Shown here: positions 18,669-27,504 of the stretch, piece after piece
Layout: each line of letters opens with the position of its first letter
Position numbering within the stretch: the stretch's first letter is position 1
Source: Dyella_A ginsengisoli
GTDB lineage: Bacteria > Pseudomonadota > Gammaproteobacteria > Xanthomonadales > Rhodanobacteraceae
Reading direction: 5' to 3'
Length of the DNA stretch: 64,000 nucleotides
NCBI RefSeq assembly: GCF_044904665.1
Contig: NZ_JADIKM010000004.1
Span: 124,001-188,000 of the forward strand
Translations under genes and position numbers: made by a program
Notes under the pieces: model-generated
Told to the model about the DNA's origin: nothing
Database searches by the model: none
What the model saw: the letters and a program-made list of their open reading frames with translations, nothing else

Positions 18669-19172
18669 ATGATTTTCTACAAGGCGGTGAATTCTGGATC
18701 GATGAGCGGAATCGTGCATCGCGGTTTGGACCCTAGCCCCAGTTCTGAGGAGCGTGTGCTTGGCTCGACCTCGATAGCGTCGTCCAGCAGTGGTCGATCG
18801 CCCTCGGAGGCGGACATCAGTATCCCTGGCCAATGTGTATCTGCGGACCTGTCCTACGCCTGCGACTACGTAACGCTGAACGGAGGCGATTGGATCGTCC
18901 TTGCGATTGAAGTGCCTGACGATGACTTTTCAGGTGTGGTCAACTCAAAGACCGGCGCCGCTGTGAGCCCGGAAGAGGCTGCCGAGTCGAAGGAGGTGAA
19001 GCTGTCGAAGATCATTCCCACCACCCGCTTGTGGTTCTTATATTCCACGGGAAAGTGGATGTCGGTTCGCGAATACCACAAGAACAGCAGAGCCGTGTGG
19101 CGTGAATCAGGCGGCAACAAAGCCAAAGAGTTCAAGGAAAAGAACATTGAGGCAGCCAAGCCGCTCTGGTGA
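18669..19172 (+). CDS. Unknown protein, possible ART-like fold
   Basis: 167 residues, start preceded by AAGGGA. It opens with FYKAVNSGSMSGIVHRGLDP, then a Ser-rich linker, SIPGQCVSADLSYACDYVTL and WIVLAIEVPDDD. The order 'FY+A...G(I)...GL...vS.d...A..Y...' is reminiscent of ADP-ribosyltransferase-like toxins and Tse2/RES-type folds. The similarity is weak and not decisive. The gene has lower GC than flanking core DNA and lies between family A/D repeats, like other accessory genes here. Confidence 0.5.
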   Translation: MIFYKAVNSGSMSGIVHRGLDPSPSSEERVLGSTSIASSSSGRSPSEADISIPGQCVSADLSYACDYVTLNGGDWIVLAIEVPDDDFSGVVNSKTGAAVSPEEAAESKEVKLSKIIPTTRLWFLYSTGKWMSVREYHKNSRAVWRESGGNKAKEFKEKNIEAAKPLW

Positions 19173-19199
19173 ACAAGCCAGGCCTGACCAAAAACAGCT

Positions 19200-19256
19200 A
19201 ACGGGGTCAGGTTGGTCAGGTTCACTTATCCCATGTGCTGAAGTGAAGGTGGCCCA
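19200..19256. repeat. Family A palindrome, degenerate
   Basis: AACGGGGTCAGGTT with a small internal duplication (GGTCAGGTT twice), then CACTTATCCCATGTGCTGAAGTGAA; the right arm decays after GAAGTGAA. Confidence 0.7.
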
Positions 19257-19297
19257 GCCTTTTGATCATGTTCTTTTCGGCAACTCAGGGACACATC

Positions 19298-19687
19298 ATG
19301 AAAGCAAGGAATAAGGCAGCGGTCTTGACCATCCGCGGGAGCGCCGCTTTGCTGTCCATCGGAGGGGTACTGGGATGCTACGCAGGCGATCTGCCAAGCG
19401 ATGCCCGTCAATACGGGGATTCTCTCATCTCTTGCTCGGAATGGACCCGCCTCTCTCATGACCCTTCCGTCGCTAGAATACCATGGTCTCAAAACGTCTT
19501 TTTCCGCTATGCCAGTTGGACAACAGGTTTCGTGTCCGGTGCGACGGCCATGAACCCACGTTTGCGTACAACGTCCGCTGCCGAGATCATCGAGAACGTG
19601 TCGAACTACTGCGTAAAGCATCCCGCAGATACGATTGAGCAGGCGAGTGCGGTGTATGTGGCCGCGCTGAGTCGCAAGTCCAGTTAA
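19298..19687 (+). CDS. Small exported protein of unknown function (Rap1a-like cysteine pattern)
   Basis: 129 residues from the ATG at 19298. The signal peptide covers about residues 1-30. The mature part has CSEWTRL, SWTTGFVSGATA and NYCVKHPADTIEQASAVYVAAL, the two-cysteine helical pattern common to a widespread family of small secreted proteins that includes Rap1a/Tai-type immunity-like domains. Function cannot be stated. The TAA stop shares its last two bases with a family A half-repeat (TTAACGGGGTCAG), so the repeat lies directly against the 3' end of the gene. Confidence 0.55.
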   Translation: MKARNKAAVLTIRGSAALLSIGGVLGCYAGDLPSDARQYGDSLISCSEWTRLSHDPSVARIPWSQNVFFRYASWTTGFVSGATAMNPRLRTTSAAEIIENVSNYCVKHPADTIEQASAVYVAALSRKSS

Positions 19688-19703
19688 CGGGGTCAGCTTC
19701 ACT
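19686..19703. repeat. Family A half-repeat overlapping a stop codon
   Basis: AACGGGGTCAGCTTCACT; its first bases are part of the TAA that ends the upstream gene. Confidence 0.65.
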
Positions 19704-19726
19704 CATTTCAACGTTTGGACCGAAAA

Positions 19727-19755
19727 TTAAAGGGGACGTGGCCAATTAAATCGGG
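19727..19755. repeat. Family C repeat
   Basis: AATTAAAGGGGACGTGGCCA followed by ATTAAATCG; matches the copies at 17403 and 21760 without the RAYT2 end. Confidence 0.8.
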
Positions 19756-19763
19756 GAAAAGCG

Positions 19764-19825
19764 AAACAGAGATCAGGGTGCACTTTCTTGAAGCGATCGC
19801 AGCAAAGTCTCGCTTCTGACTCTGG
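19764..19825. repeat. Family D repeat
   Basis: ATCAGGGTGCACTTTCTTGA then AGCGATCGC and, about 25 bases on, TTCTGACTCTGG, a hairpin-like arrangement as at 20564. It follows a family C copy by 8 bases. Confidence 0.65.
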
Positions 19826-19945
19826 CTCTTGGCAATTTCTCGGCGACCAGCATGGATAAACCTCGCCCGCCAGGCTCACTGCAAAAGTATGTGGCCCGTC
19901 CGGACAGGAGGTCGGTGGCATGACCAAAGGAGCGACCCCAGGGCT

Positions 19946-20545
<600 letters not shown>

Positions 20546-20563
20546 CGCTGAAGCAATAAAAAA

Positions 20564-20630
20564 CTGGGGTCAGGGTGCACTTTCTGCGGCGCCGCTGCCT
20601 TGAAAAGGCGACTCTGACCCCTGTTTTCGG
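20564..20630. repeat. Family D repeat with hairpin arms
   Basis: GGGGTCAG (20566-20573) pairs with CTGACCCC (20614-20621); between them lies GTGCACTTTCTGCGG. Followed by TGTTTTCGG as in other D copies. Confidence 0.7.
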
Positions 20631-20650
20631 TTCGCTTTGGAGTGAGAAAC

Positions 20651-21736
20651 ATGAAGCTTGGATGGCGTGCTGGCGCGGTTGTGCTCGCTATGTGCTCGGC
20701 TGCTTTTGCGCATGCGGGTCATAAGAGCCTGGATTCGCGGCTATGGGGTGTTTGGCAAGGTCGCCGCGGCAGTGTCGGCATCTGGGTTTGTTTCGATGCG
20801 TCCTTGGGCGCCGGTAGATATGTTGCGCAGGGCGAGGGCGAACCCATACCGCTGTTGCCTTCGGGGCCGGCGGAATTTCGGCAAGGTGATAGGTTAGGTG
20901 CGCAATGGAACATGCGCATCGCGAGCCAGGGCAGGCTGCTCGGAACGGTGACGGAAAATGGCGCGCCGCCGCTCACGCTTGATCTGGTGTCTGCCGACGC
21001 TATTGGCGAGCCTCACGCGTGTGCGGCGGAAAGCATGGCATCTGCGGTTGAGACCCCGGTGCAGCTTGTTGCTGGCCCTGTTCTGCACACAGGAGATCAT
21101 CGCTACCGCGTCCTGCGGTTTGGCTGGCAGAAGACGTTGGAGCTTTTGGAGCCTGGCGCGTCGGTTGCAGCAGTGAACCAGCAACTGCTGGGCTTGCTGG
21201 ACCGAAGTCCGCGTGCTCTGGAGGGCGTCTACTGGGTCAGACGACGGCAGCTCACCACGGACAGTCCGGTCGGTTACGACGACGTTGACGTTGAGCCGCT
21301 TTCCTGGGGAGGGCACTGGCTAACGGTGAACTTTTACCGATGGGCGGCCGGTATGGGTAAGAGTGGTATCAGCCAGGGCCAGGTGACCTGGAATCTCGAT
21401 ACTGGCGCCAAAGTGGATCTTTGGTCGTGGTTCGGCGGTGCGCAGGCTTACTCTGACGATCCTTTTGCGGCTGGGTTGGGTGAGATGCCTCCCAGACTCC
21501 ATGCACTCGCCTTCAAGGGCGAAGACATTCCCGACGCATCCAACGAATGCGCAGGTAACTACCAGGCCGGTGCTCTCTTTCAGATTTCCTTGGAGTCTGG
21601 CGGCATGAGCTTTGCCCAGCCTCCGACCGGTGACGGGTGTGACCTAACGTTTACGCTTAGCTATGCGGAGCTGTTGCGCGTCGCCACCCCGCAGGGGACG
21701 CAGGCTATTCGTCGTGTCTTGCGAGAAGGACTGTAA
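20651..21736 (+). CDS. Exported protein of unknown function
   Basis: 361 residues, start supported by GGAG 10 bases upstream. A signal peptide ends near residue 20 (AFAHAG). The mature protein begins LDSRLWGVWQGRRGSVGIWVCF and has several aromatic-rich strands (HWLTVNFYRWAAG; KVDLWSWFGG) and three or four cysteines. This looks like a periplasmic or surface beta-rich protein; no known domain recognised. It ends 24 bases before the RAYT2-associated repeat at 21760. Confidence 0.65.
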   Translation: MKLGWRAGAVVLAMCSAAFAHAGHKSLDSRLWGVWQGRRGSVGIWVCFDASLGAGRYVAQGEGEPIPLLPSGPAEFRQGDRLGAQWNMRIASQGRLLGTVTENGAPPLTLDLVSADAIGEPHACAAESMASAVETPVQLVAGPVLHTGDHRYRVLRFGWQKTLELLEPGASVAAVNQQLLGLLDRSPRALEGVYWVRRRQLTTDSPVGYDDVDVEPLSWGGHWLTVNFYRWAAGMGKSGISQGQVTWNLDTGAKVDLWSWFGGAQAYSDDPFAAGLGEMPPRLHALAFKGEDIPDASNECAGNYQAGALFQISLESGGMSFAQPPTGDGCDLTFTLSYAELLRVATPQGTQAIRRVLREGL

Positions 21737-21759
21737 GACCTAGCCAGCGGAATAAAGGG

Positions 21760-21822
21760 AATAAAGGGGACGTGGCTAATTAAATCGGCTCGCGAAGGCT
21801 GGCTTGCCGCGGCCGTCCGCGG
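21760..21822. repeat. Family C repeat at the RAYT2 3' end
   Basis: AATAAAGGGGACGTGGCTAA and the following 43 bases are the same as at 17403-17465. A short extra AATAAAGGG precedes it. An inverted copy lies at 22345. Confidence 0.85.
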
Positions 21823-22258
21823 GACCGGCAGGCGGCAGGGCGACCGAGCGTGGTTTCCACCATGTGCTGGAAGCGCTCATCGCCAAGGCCACGTTCCTGG
21901 CTCGGGTAGGCGCGCAGACGCTGCAGGTGATCGGGCGCGATGCCGGCGTTGAGCCACTGTCGGTAGGCATCGGCGCGTTCGTCTGGCGTGCTTCCCATCG
22001 CGAGGTAGAGTGGGTGGGGCGTGATGAGCGGATCACGTGCGCGGGCCAGGTGCGTGTGCACGCTGGACCATCGGTAGTCCTACGGCGCCTCGACCATGGC
22101 GGCACGCACGGGGTTGAGTTCGATATAGCGCATGGCAGGCGTCTGAAGTGATAGCGATCGTCCGCGTCGAGGAAGATCGCGCCCTTGTTGATGCCGCGTT
22201 GCGTGACGTGTAGCGGGATACCTGGCAGTTCGAGACGCGGTCGTCGTGGCATGGCCAT
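21776..22258 (-). pseudogene. RAYT2 transposase, internally deleted
   Basis: N-terminus MPRRPRLELPGIPLHVTQRG and INKGAIFLDADDRYHFRR is intact. It then jumps, out of frame, to RYIELNPVRAAMVEAP, an in-frame stop, DYRWSSVHTHLARARDP and the tail LGDERFQHMVETTLGR...GRGKPAFASRFN in shifted frames. The segment that should hold the catalytic His pair is gone. It is flanked by a family C repeat at its 3' end and an inverted copy about 90 bases beyond its 5' end, so the whole could behave as a non-autonomous element. Confidence 0.85.
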
Positions 22259-22344
22259 CGCCGGTGGGGGATCCAGCGATTACCGTGCTGCGACGGAGCG
22301 GGACGATCTGTCGGCGGGTGTACCCGTTGCCGGTAGGCGAGCTC

Positions 22345-22365
22345 TTAATTGGTCACGTCCCCTTT
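22345..22365. repeat. Family C repeat, inverted orientation
   Basis: TTAATTGGTCACGTCCCCTT is the reverse complement of the C core, with T in place of the usual C. The remaining bases to 22612 hold no recognisable gene. Confidence 0.75.
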
Positions 22366-22612
22366 CTTCGAGGCGGCTCATCAACGGTGCCGATCAGCCG
22401 TCCACTCAAATCTGGGAACTCCACGCTTTTCGCTTTTTTCTCTATCCTTTTTTTGGGGGGTGAGGGACGAATCATCCGTTTGGATGATGACTGAATAGGA
22501 AGGCTGGCGCCAAAATGCACGGCAAATATGTGCCGAGGGCGCTGATAAGCAGGCAATTTAAATTCATGGGCCCCAAGTTCGTGGGCACATCTTTTAGAAG
22601 GAGAGAATTGTA

Positions 22613-23071
22613 ATGGATAAAATTACGATATCTGCTTACGAACTTGCGCAGAGATTTGTCGGGACAAAAGAGGTTCCAGGCGCCACTTCGAATCCTCAGG
22701 TTCTCGCTATGTTGCGGCTTGATGAGCCTGCGGTTGTAGACGATGCGGTGCCGTGGTGTTCGGCGTTTATTAACTACGTTGCTTGGCTTCTTCGCCTTCC
22801 GCGCTCAAAAAGCCTTATGGCTCGGTCATGGTTAACGGTGGGCCAGGTTGTTTCACTTGAAGAAGCGGAGCCAGGTTTTGACGTGGCCATTTTCAAGAGG
22901 GGAGATGGAGAGCAGCCTGGTGCGAATGTGATAGACGCTCCTGGCCATGTGGGCTTCTTCGCTGGTATTGAGGGGAATAAGATTCTCCTGTTAGGCGGGA
23001 ATCAAGGGGATAGCGTCAGTGTTTCGCCTCAGAAAAGGAGTGATCTGCTCGGTATTCGACGATTAGCCTAG
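22613..23071 (+). CDS. TIGR02594-type (CHAP-like) cysteine peptidase/amidase
   Basis: 152 residues, no signal peptide, start preceded by AAGGAGAG. The TIGR02594 pattern is visible: AQRFVGTKEVPGATSNPQVL, VPWCSAFINYVAWL (catalytic Cys), LMARSWLTVGQ, PGHVGFFAGI (catalytic His) and LLLGGNQGDSVSV. These relate to the CHAP/NlpC-P60 superfamily, which cleaves peptidoglycan peptides. The family appears in phage lysins and in secreted effectors. Low GC and its place between repeats suggest acquisition. With no signal peptide it would need a holin or secretion system, or act otherwise; that is inference. Confidence 0.75.
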   Translation: MDKITISAYELAQRFVGTKEVPGATSNPQVLAMLRLDEPAVVDDAVPWCSAFINYVAWLLRLPRSKSLMARSWLTVGQVVSLEEAEPGFDVAIFKRGDGEQPGANVIDAPGHVGFFAGIEGNKILLLGGNQGDSVSVSPQKRSDLLGIRRLA

Positions 23072-23449
23072 TACCCTCTGTGCGCCAAAGTAGGGCCGAA
23101 ATTGCATAAGTTTCCCTTAACTCCCGCATGGAGGTTGGCCAAGTTCCACTTTTTTGACTAACTTGGCTGTTAAATAAGAATAGTGGTCTGAGTACACCTC
23201 CTCGTGGCGCCCGCTGTAAAGATTCATTTTGGCCCATGCTTTTAGCGGAATTGTAAGTCATCGAACTTTTTCGCATTCGTTTCGAAAATCGCAAGGGTGC
23301 TCATTTGAAGCGAGTCGAAGTTGCGCTCAACTTCACCTGCTTGTTTTTACATGAGAGTATATTTGATGGCGTCCCGTCCGGGAGTTGCGATGGAGGTACT
23401 TCAACGACTTCAGGTGTTGCCTCAAGGGTCCAATAGGGAGGGGCCGAGT
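23072..23449. other. Intergenic region, nothing recognised
   Basis: About 380 AT-richer bases between the peptidase gene and the lipoprotein gene. No frame with convincing coding character and none of the window's repeat cores. Confidence 0.5.
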
Positions 23450-24151
23450 ATGAAGGCTGCAATGGTTTTCGTTGTCTCTAGCGCGATCGTGCTCTGCGGG
23501 TGCGCGCAAACGGTCAAATGGCCTTGGGCTGGCGACAGCGGCAACGCCGCCTCGCCCTGCCCAACGGGGACCTGCACGGTAGCGGATGCCACAGCTGCGC
23601 TCACTCAAGCCAGTGAGTTTTGTCGCGGGGTGCAAAATTACTACGAGGGCAATGGAAATCGCACCAGTGGGTGGAGGCTGTTCACTGCCATTTCCGGCAC
23701 TCTTGCTGGCGCCGTGGCCGCACCGCTGGCGAAGGGCTCCGCCAAAGACGCTTGGTCTGGCTTGTCAGGCTCGGCCAACGGTCTGCAGCAGGAGGTGGAC
23801 GGTGCGTTCAATGGCGTGCTTAACGCCAAGCGCCGTGCGGCGGTAATGCAGGCGTACACCGACTCGCTCACCGAATTCAAGGCCTCCAACGATGCAGATG
23901 TGAATGTCTCCGTGGCCGTTAGCATGGCAGCCAAGTGCGCCATGGCACCCGCCGAAGTGGATGCTGCTGGCTTACAGAGCTTGCTGACTACCGACACCCA
24001 TGACATCACAAGGAAGAATATCGACACAGATACAAAGGCCGAACGAGCGCAGAAAGCACTGCAGCGATTTCAGCCCGAGCAGCTGGAACCGCAGCAGCCA
24101 GACACCGGCGCGCGGGCCGCCGCGCCGCCGCCCACGCCTAGCGTGAAGTGA
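23450..24151 (+). CDS. Putative lipoprotein of unknown function
   Basis: 233 residues from the ATG at 23450, preceded by GGGAGGGG. The lipobox is LCGC. After a Cys pair (SPCPTGTCTVADA) comes a helical domain (LTQASEFCRGVQNYYEGNGN; WRLFTAISGTLAGAVAAPLA; SANGLQQEVDGAFNGVLNAKRR) and a Pro/Gln-rich tail. It may be tethered in the outer membrane. Upstream frame extension adds residues without any signal and was rejected. It could be partnered with the TIGR02594 protein upstream, but 380 bases separate them. Confidence 0.65.
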   Translation: MKAAMVFVVSSAIVLCGCAQTVKWPWAGDSGNAASPCPTGTCTVADATAALTQASEFCRGVQNYYEGNGNRTSGWRLFTAISGTLAGAVAAPLAKGSAKDAWSGLSGSANGLQQEVDGAFNGVLNAKRRAAVMQAYTDSLTEFKASNDADVNVSVAVSMAAKCAMAPAEVDAAGLQSLLTTDTHDITRKNIDTDTKAERAQKALQRFQPEQLEPQQPDTGARAAAPPPTPSVK

Positions 24152-24164
24152 CAAGAAGAGGCAA

Positions 24165-24640
24165 AACAGGGGGCAAGTTCGACTTTCTGATCGGTTTTGA
24201 GCTTTCCGTGGCCGCCCGATCTTGAGTGGCCCGGCGGGTCGGGCGAGTCGAGCCTCGATGTTGGCGTGGAAGCGCTCGGACCCTAGCGCATGCTGGCGCT
24301 GCAGGTGTACCGGATCGCCTCGATATCCTCGTCGGGCAGCGTCTCCATGGCGATGGCGGCCTAGGCGGCGCAACGCTCCTCCCTCGTGGCTCCAAGCGCA
24401 CGGCGGTTTGGGTGGGGGTGGACGAGCACATCGTCACGCCCGAAGGCGTTGGCCGCATGGCTGGACCAGGGGTAGTCGGCCGGATCGGCACACATGCGCG
24501 CGCGGACCGGGTTCAGCTCGATGTAGCGGTAGCAGCGCAGAAGGTAGGTGTCGCGATCGACGAGGGAGGATTTGTCGCGACCTTCCCATAGCGTGCCGGT
24601 GCGGCGGTAGCGATCGTTGATGTAGCCAGCAAATGGGGTC
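24165..24640 (-). pseudogene. RAYT1 C-terminal two thirds, frameshifted
   Basis: Carries YINDRYRRTGTLWEGRDKSS, LLRCYRYIELNPVRARM and DPADYPWSSHAANAFG, then a stop after ERCAA and the remaining tail (ALGSERFHANIEARLARPAG) in another frame. The 5' end is cut at the family A palindrome at 24632; the 3' end flows into a family B half-repeat (GGGGGCAAGTTCGACTTTCTG). Confidence 0.85.
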
Positions 24641-24682
24641 AGGTTCACTTATTCCATAGTTGGAAGTGAGCCTGACCCCGTT
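24632..24682. repeat. Family A palindrome, full copy
   Basis: AATGGGGTCAGGTTCACTT, loop ATTCCATAGTTGG, then AAGTGAGCCTGACCCCGTT. It forms the 5' boundary of the RAYT1 fragment. Confidence 0.88.
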
Positions 24683-24766
24683 TGATCAGGATGCCGGTTG
24701 GATGCGATCGGGCCGGCTTGCGGATGGCGCGGGTGACGTCGCCTGGTTCCGCAGGGCGGAGTCAAT

Positions 24767-25060
24767 TCACGGCAGCTTTCCGAGAATCTGATCCATTTCG
24801 TCGGCCGCGTATGCCCGCATCGACTGCGAACGGATATTGCCCTGCATGCTGACCGCCAGGTTGAATGCCGCCAGCGCCTGCTCGTCTTTGGACTCGAGCA
24901 CGCAGACCATGTCGTACTTGCCCATGGTCCAGAATATTTCCCGCATGTCGACGCCATGTTTCTTCGCCAGCGCTTTGGCGGCGGCCGCGCGCTTGGTGGT
25001 GTCCTTTACCGCGTGGATCCCCTGATCGGTGAATCTCATCAATCCGATATAAGTGAACAT
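24767..25060 (-). CDS. GYD domain protein
   Basis: 97 residues. It has the usual GYD layout: YIGLMRFTDQGIHAVKDTTKRAA, then HGVDMREIFWTMGKYDMVCVLES with the family's core 'G.YD', and AFNLAVSMQGNIRSQSMRAY. These small ferredoxin-like-fold proteins are widespread and of uncertain role. It lies downstream of a cytochrome c gene on the same strand with a family A repeat in the 96-base gap. Confidence 0.88.
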   Translation of the reverse strand: MFTYIGLMRFTDQGIHAVKDTTKRAAAAKALAKKHGVDMREIFWTMGKYDMVCVLESKDEQALAAFNLAVSMQGNIRSQSMRAYAADEMDQILGKLP

Positions 25061-25099
25061 GATGCTCTCCTCGATGGATGGATCGGCAGGGACGAGATC

Positions 25100-25143
25100 A
25101 CGGGGTCACTTATCACTTCTGTGGAAGTGAAACTGCCCCCGTT
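25100..25143. repeat. Family A palindrome, shortened left arm
   Basis: ACGGGGTCACTTATCACTTC then TGTGGAAGTGAAACTGCCCC and CGTT; the left arm lacks the central AGGTT. Confidence 0.7.
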
Positions 25144-25156
25144 CTTGGGGCCTGCA

Positions 25157-25723
25157 TCATGGAATCGGGCTGGGATTCGGGTTGTCAGGCAGCGGTGGGA
25201 TCGCGCTCAGGTATTCATAGATCGCGCGCAGGTCCCGGTCGGTTTTCTTGCCGAATGCCGGCCACGGCATGATCTGCAGCAGGGAACCCGGCGGGTCGAG
25301 CGGGTTGTGTCCGGTGCGCATGGTTTGGATGAATTGATCCAGCGTCAGGCCCGCGGGCTTGCCGGTGGCATCGGGCGTGAGATTGGCCGACTTGAACGGG
25401 GACGGCGGGAACAAGCGGCCGCCGGCCATGAATTCGGCTACGTTGATCTGTTCCAGCTGACCGAGATAGGGGTCGCCGCCGGGGGCGAACGACGGATTGG
25501 TATGGCAATCGTTGCAGCCCCCCGTGTTGACGATGTAGCTCCCGAGGCCGACCAGTGCAGGATTCTTTCCCATGAGGTTGAGCGGCACGGGGCTTATGGC
25601 GAACCCCTGCCTGATCTGGCTCGCGTTGTCCTGGGCATGCAGCGCTGCGATGGGCGTGGTGGCGACCGCGACGCCAAGCAGCATGGACCGGGTAAACCTC
25701 GTGCTATGGGCTGGACGTTTCAT
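25157..25723 (-). CDS. Exported monohaem c-type cytochrome
   Basis: 188 residues from the ATG at 25723, preceded by GAGGAGAA. The signal peptide ends near ALHAQD. The haem-binding CNDCH is at about residue 70 within YIVNTGGCNDCHTNPSF, and a distal Met is likely in LLQIMPWPAFG. This is a soluble periplasmic electron carrier, perhaps tied to an oxidoreductase not present here. The GYD gene follows downstream. Confidence 0.88.
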   Translation of the reverse strand: MKRPAHSTRFTRSMLLGVAVATTPIAALHAQDNASQIRQGFAISPVPLNLMGKNPALVGLGSYIVNTGGCNDCHTNPSFAPGGDPYLGQLEQINVAEFMAGGRLFPPSPFKSANLTPDATGKPAGLTLDQFIQTMRTGHNPLDPPGSLLQIMPWPAFGKKTDRDLRAIYEYLSAIPPLPDNPNPSPIP

Positions 25724-25962
25724 CTTGGTTCTCCTCGTCGGCATGGGAGCAAACGACGCGGTCTCCGTTTCGTGCTTCCGTCTTCTGGACGAGGACAAGA
25801 AGGCGTTGGCGTGATCACGTCAGGTCAATCGACGGCTGACCGCTGCCGGTAGTCCGGCGGCGGCGCGGTGGCTCGAGGGCCAGCGTGACGCTGAACCTGA
25901 GCATGTAAGCGCCCGGTGAGGGCTGCGAGAAAAACTGGGAAAAAAGCGAACGGGGTAAAACG

Positions 25963-26043
25963 AACGGGGTCAGGTTCACTCGTCCTGGCGACGGTTGGTG
26001 AGTCGGGCGGATGCCGGCGAAGCGCTGGATTTTGGCCTCCCAT
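25963..26043 (-). pseudogene. RAYT3 C-terminal stub ending in a family A half-repeat
   Basis: A family A half (AACGGGGTCAGGTTCACT, 25963-25980) is followed by bases matching the 3' end of the RAYT3 fragment at 43151 (GGTGAGTCGGGCGGATGCCG, GCGAAGCGCTGGATTTTGGC). Only about 20 codons remain. Confidence 0.7.
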
Positions 26044-26089
26044 ATGGAGTGCGCATTGGCATGTCACGCGCTTGAAAAGGGTTCTGCCC

Positions 26090-26216
26090 CGTCAAGGCGA
26101 CGCCCACCCGCAAGGATCCGGGCCATCACTCGATCCGGTGCCGCAACCTGATGCGCCAGTGCGCCTACCAGGGCGCCCTGGATGCGCTGGGTGCATTCTT
26201 GAAGCGAGCCTTGTAG
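26090..26216 (+). pseudogene. 3' fragment of a second Tse2-like toxin gene
   Basis: About 100 bases (26090-26189) match 45530-45629 inside the Tse2-like gene with only a few differences: VKATPTRKDPGHHSIRCRNL is encoded in both. This copy then ends GALDALGAFLKRAL and a TAG, so it has its own natural 3' end and is not a simple copy of the intact gene. All upstream coding sequence is missing. It sits between a RAYT3/family A stub and a family D-like tail. Confidence 0.8.
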
Positions 26217-26272
26217 AAGGTTCACCTTGATCCGCGTTTTCAGTTGTTTCCCATCGCACAGGCAGCCTGGAC

Positions 26273-27238
26273 ATGACGATCGAATCCGCCGGCACCCCGT
26301 TCCTGTATGCGGCGTTCACCCTGCTGGTCCTCGTTTTGCTGGCGGTGGATTTCCTCGTGCTGCGAGCCGAAGGCGCCCATCGGGTGAGCGTGAAGGAGGC
26401 CGCCGCGTGGACGGTGGTGTGGGTGCTGGTTTCGCTCGCATTCTGCGGCTGGCTCTGGTGGTACCTCGACGGTCGGTTCCCGCGGGAAGTGGCGAACAAG
26501 AAGGCGCTGGAGTACCTCAGCGGCTACCTGATCGAGAAGGCGCTGGCGACCGACAACGTCTTCATGTGGATCACCTTTTTCCAGTTCTTTGCCGTGCCGG
26601 CGGCCTACCAGAAGCGCGTGCTGCTGTATGGCGTGCTCGGCGCGATCGTCATGCGCGCGGTGTTGATCTTCGTCGGGGCGGTGCTGCTGGCGCGCTTCCA
26701 CTGGGTCCTTTACGTGTTCGGCTTCATCCTGCTGCTGACCGGCGGCAAGATGCTGCTGTTCGCCGGCAAGGAGGTGTCGCTGGATGCCAACCCTGTACTG
26801 CGCTGGATGCGTCGCCACATGCGGATGACCGACGAGCACCACGGCGAGAGGTTCTTCGTGGTGAAGCAGGGGCTGCGCTACGCCACGCCGCTGTTCGTGG
26901 TGTTGATCCTGGTGGAGGTGACCGATCTGATCTTCGCGGTGGATTCGATTCCGGCGATCTTCGCGGTCACCAACGACCCGTTCATCGTGTTCACCTCGAA
27001 CATCTTCGCGATCCTCGGGCTGCGGGCAATGTACTTCCTGCTCGCGGACATGGCCGAGCGCTTCCACCTGCTCAAGTACGGGCTGGCGGTGATCCTGCTT
27101 TTCATCGGCGTGAAGATGCTGCTGCTGGACATCTACAAGATCCCGGTCGGCATCGCGCTGGGTGTGGTCGGGTTGATCCTCGCGGTGTCGGTGGTGGCGA
27201 GCCTGGTGACGTCGCGCCGGGCCGATCCGGGCGGCTGA
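26273..27238 (+). CDS. TerC/Alx-family integral membrane protein
   Basis: 321 residues with eight or nine transmembrane helices. Family motifs include the acidic residues in YLSGYLIEKALATDNVF and LVEVTDLIFAVDSIPAIFAV, which are the presumed metal-binding sites. TerC/Alx proteins export manganese or protect against excess metal and tellurite. I saw no yybP-ykoY-like structure in the short upstream region, which is instead bounded by a family D-like repeat. Single-gene transcription unit. Confidence 0.93.
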   Translation: MTIESAGTPFLYAAFTLLVLVLLAVDFLVLRAEGAHRVSVKEAAAWTVVWVLVSLAFCGWLWWYLDGRFPREVANKKALEYLSGYLIEKALATDNVFMWITFFQFFAVPAAYQKRVLLYGVLGAIVMRAVLIFVGAVLLARFHWVLYVFGFILLLTGGKMLLFAGKEVSLDANPVLRWMRRHMRMTDEHHGERFFVVKQGLRYATPLFVVLILVEVTDLIFAVDSIPAIFAVTNDPFIVFTSNIFAILGLRAMYFLLADMAERFHLLKYGLAVILLFIGVKMLLLDIYKIPVGIALGVVGLILAVSVVASLVTSRRADPGG

Positions 27239-27504
27239 CCCGGTGACCCGGGCGGGCCGGTGGCGCCGCTTTGTGCCGGCGATCACGTTGCGGGGCTTGC
27301 ACTGGCCGGATTGGCGCTGGCTGTGTGCGTGCGAACCGCCGGGTGCCTGCTCCAAGCCCCTGTCAGAGCAAGGTATTTTCCCGGTTGGAAGGGCGGGCCG
27401 CTGATGCGGCGGGGGATTGCTGGCAGGGCGTGCCGCCGGCTAGCCTCGTGTCGCCACTGCGGGTTCGGGGAGTCGACGGTGGCACCACCTGGGGAGGATG
27501 GATC

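Noticed and set aside
26220..26272. Manganese (yybP-ykoY) riboswitch before the TerC gene
   Set aside because: The gap is too short, and I could not find the characteristic paired elements; it holds a repeat tail instead.
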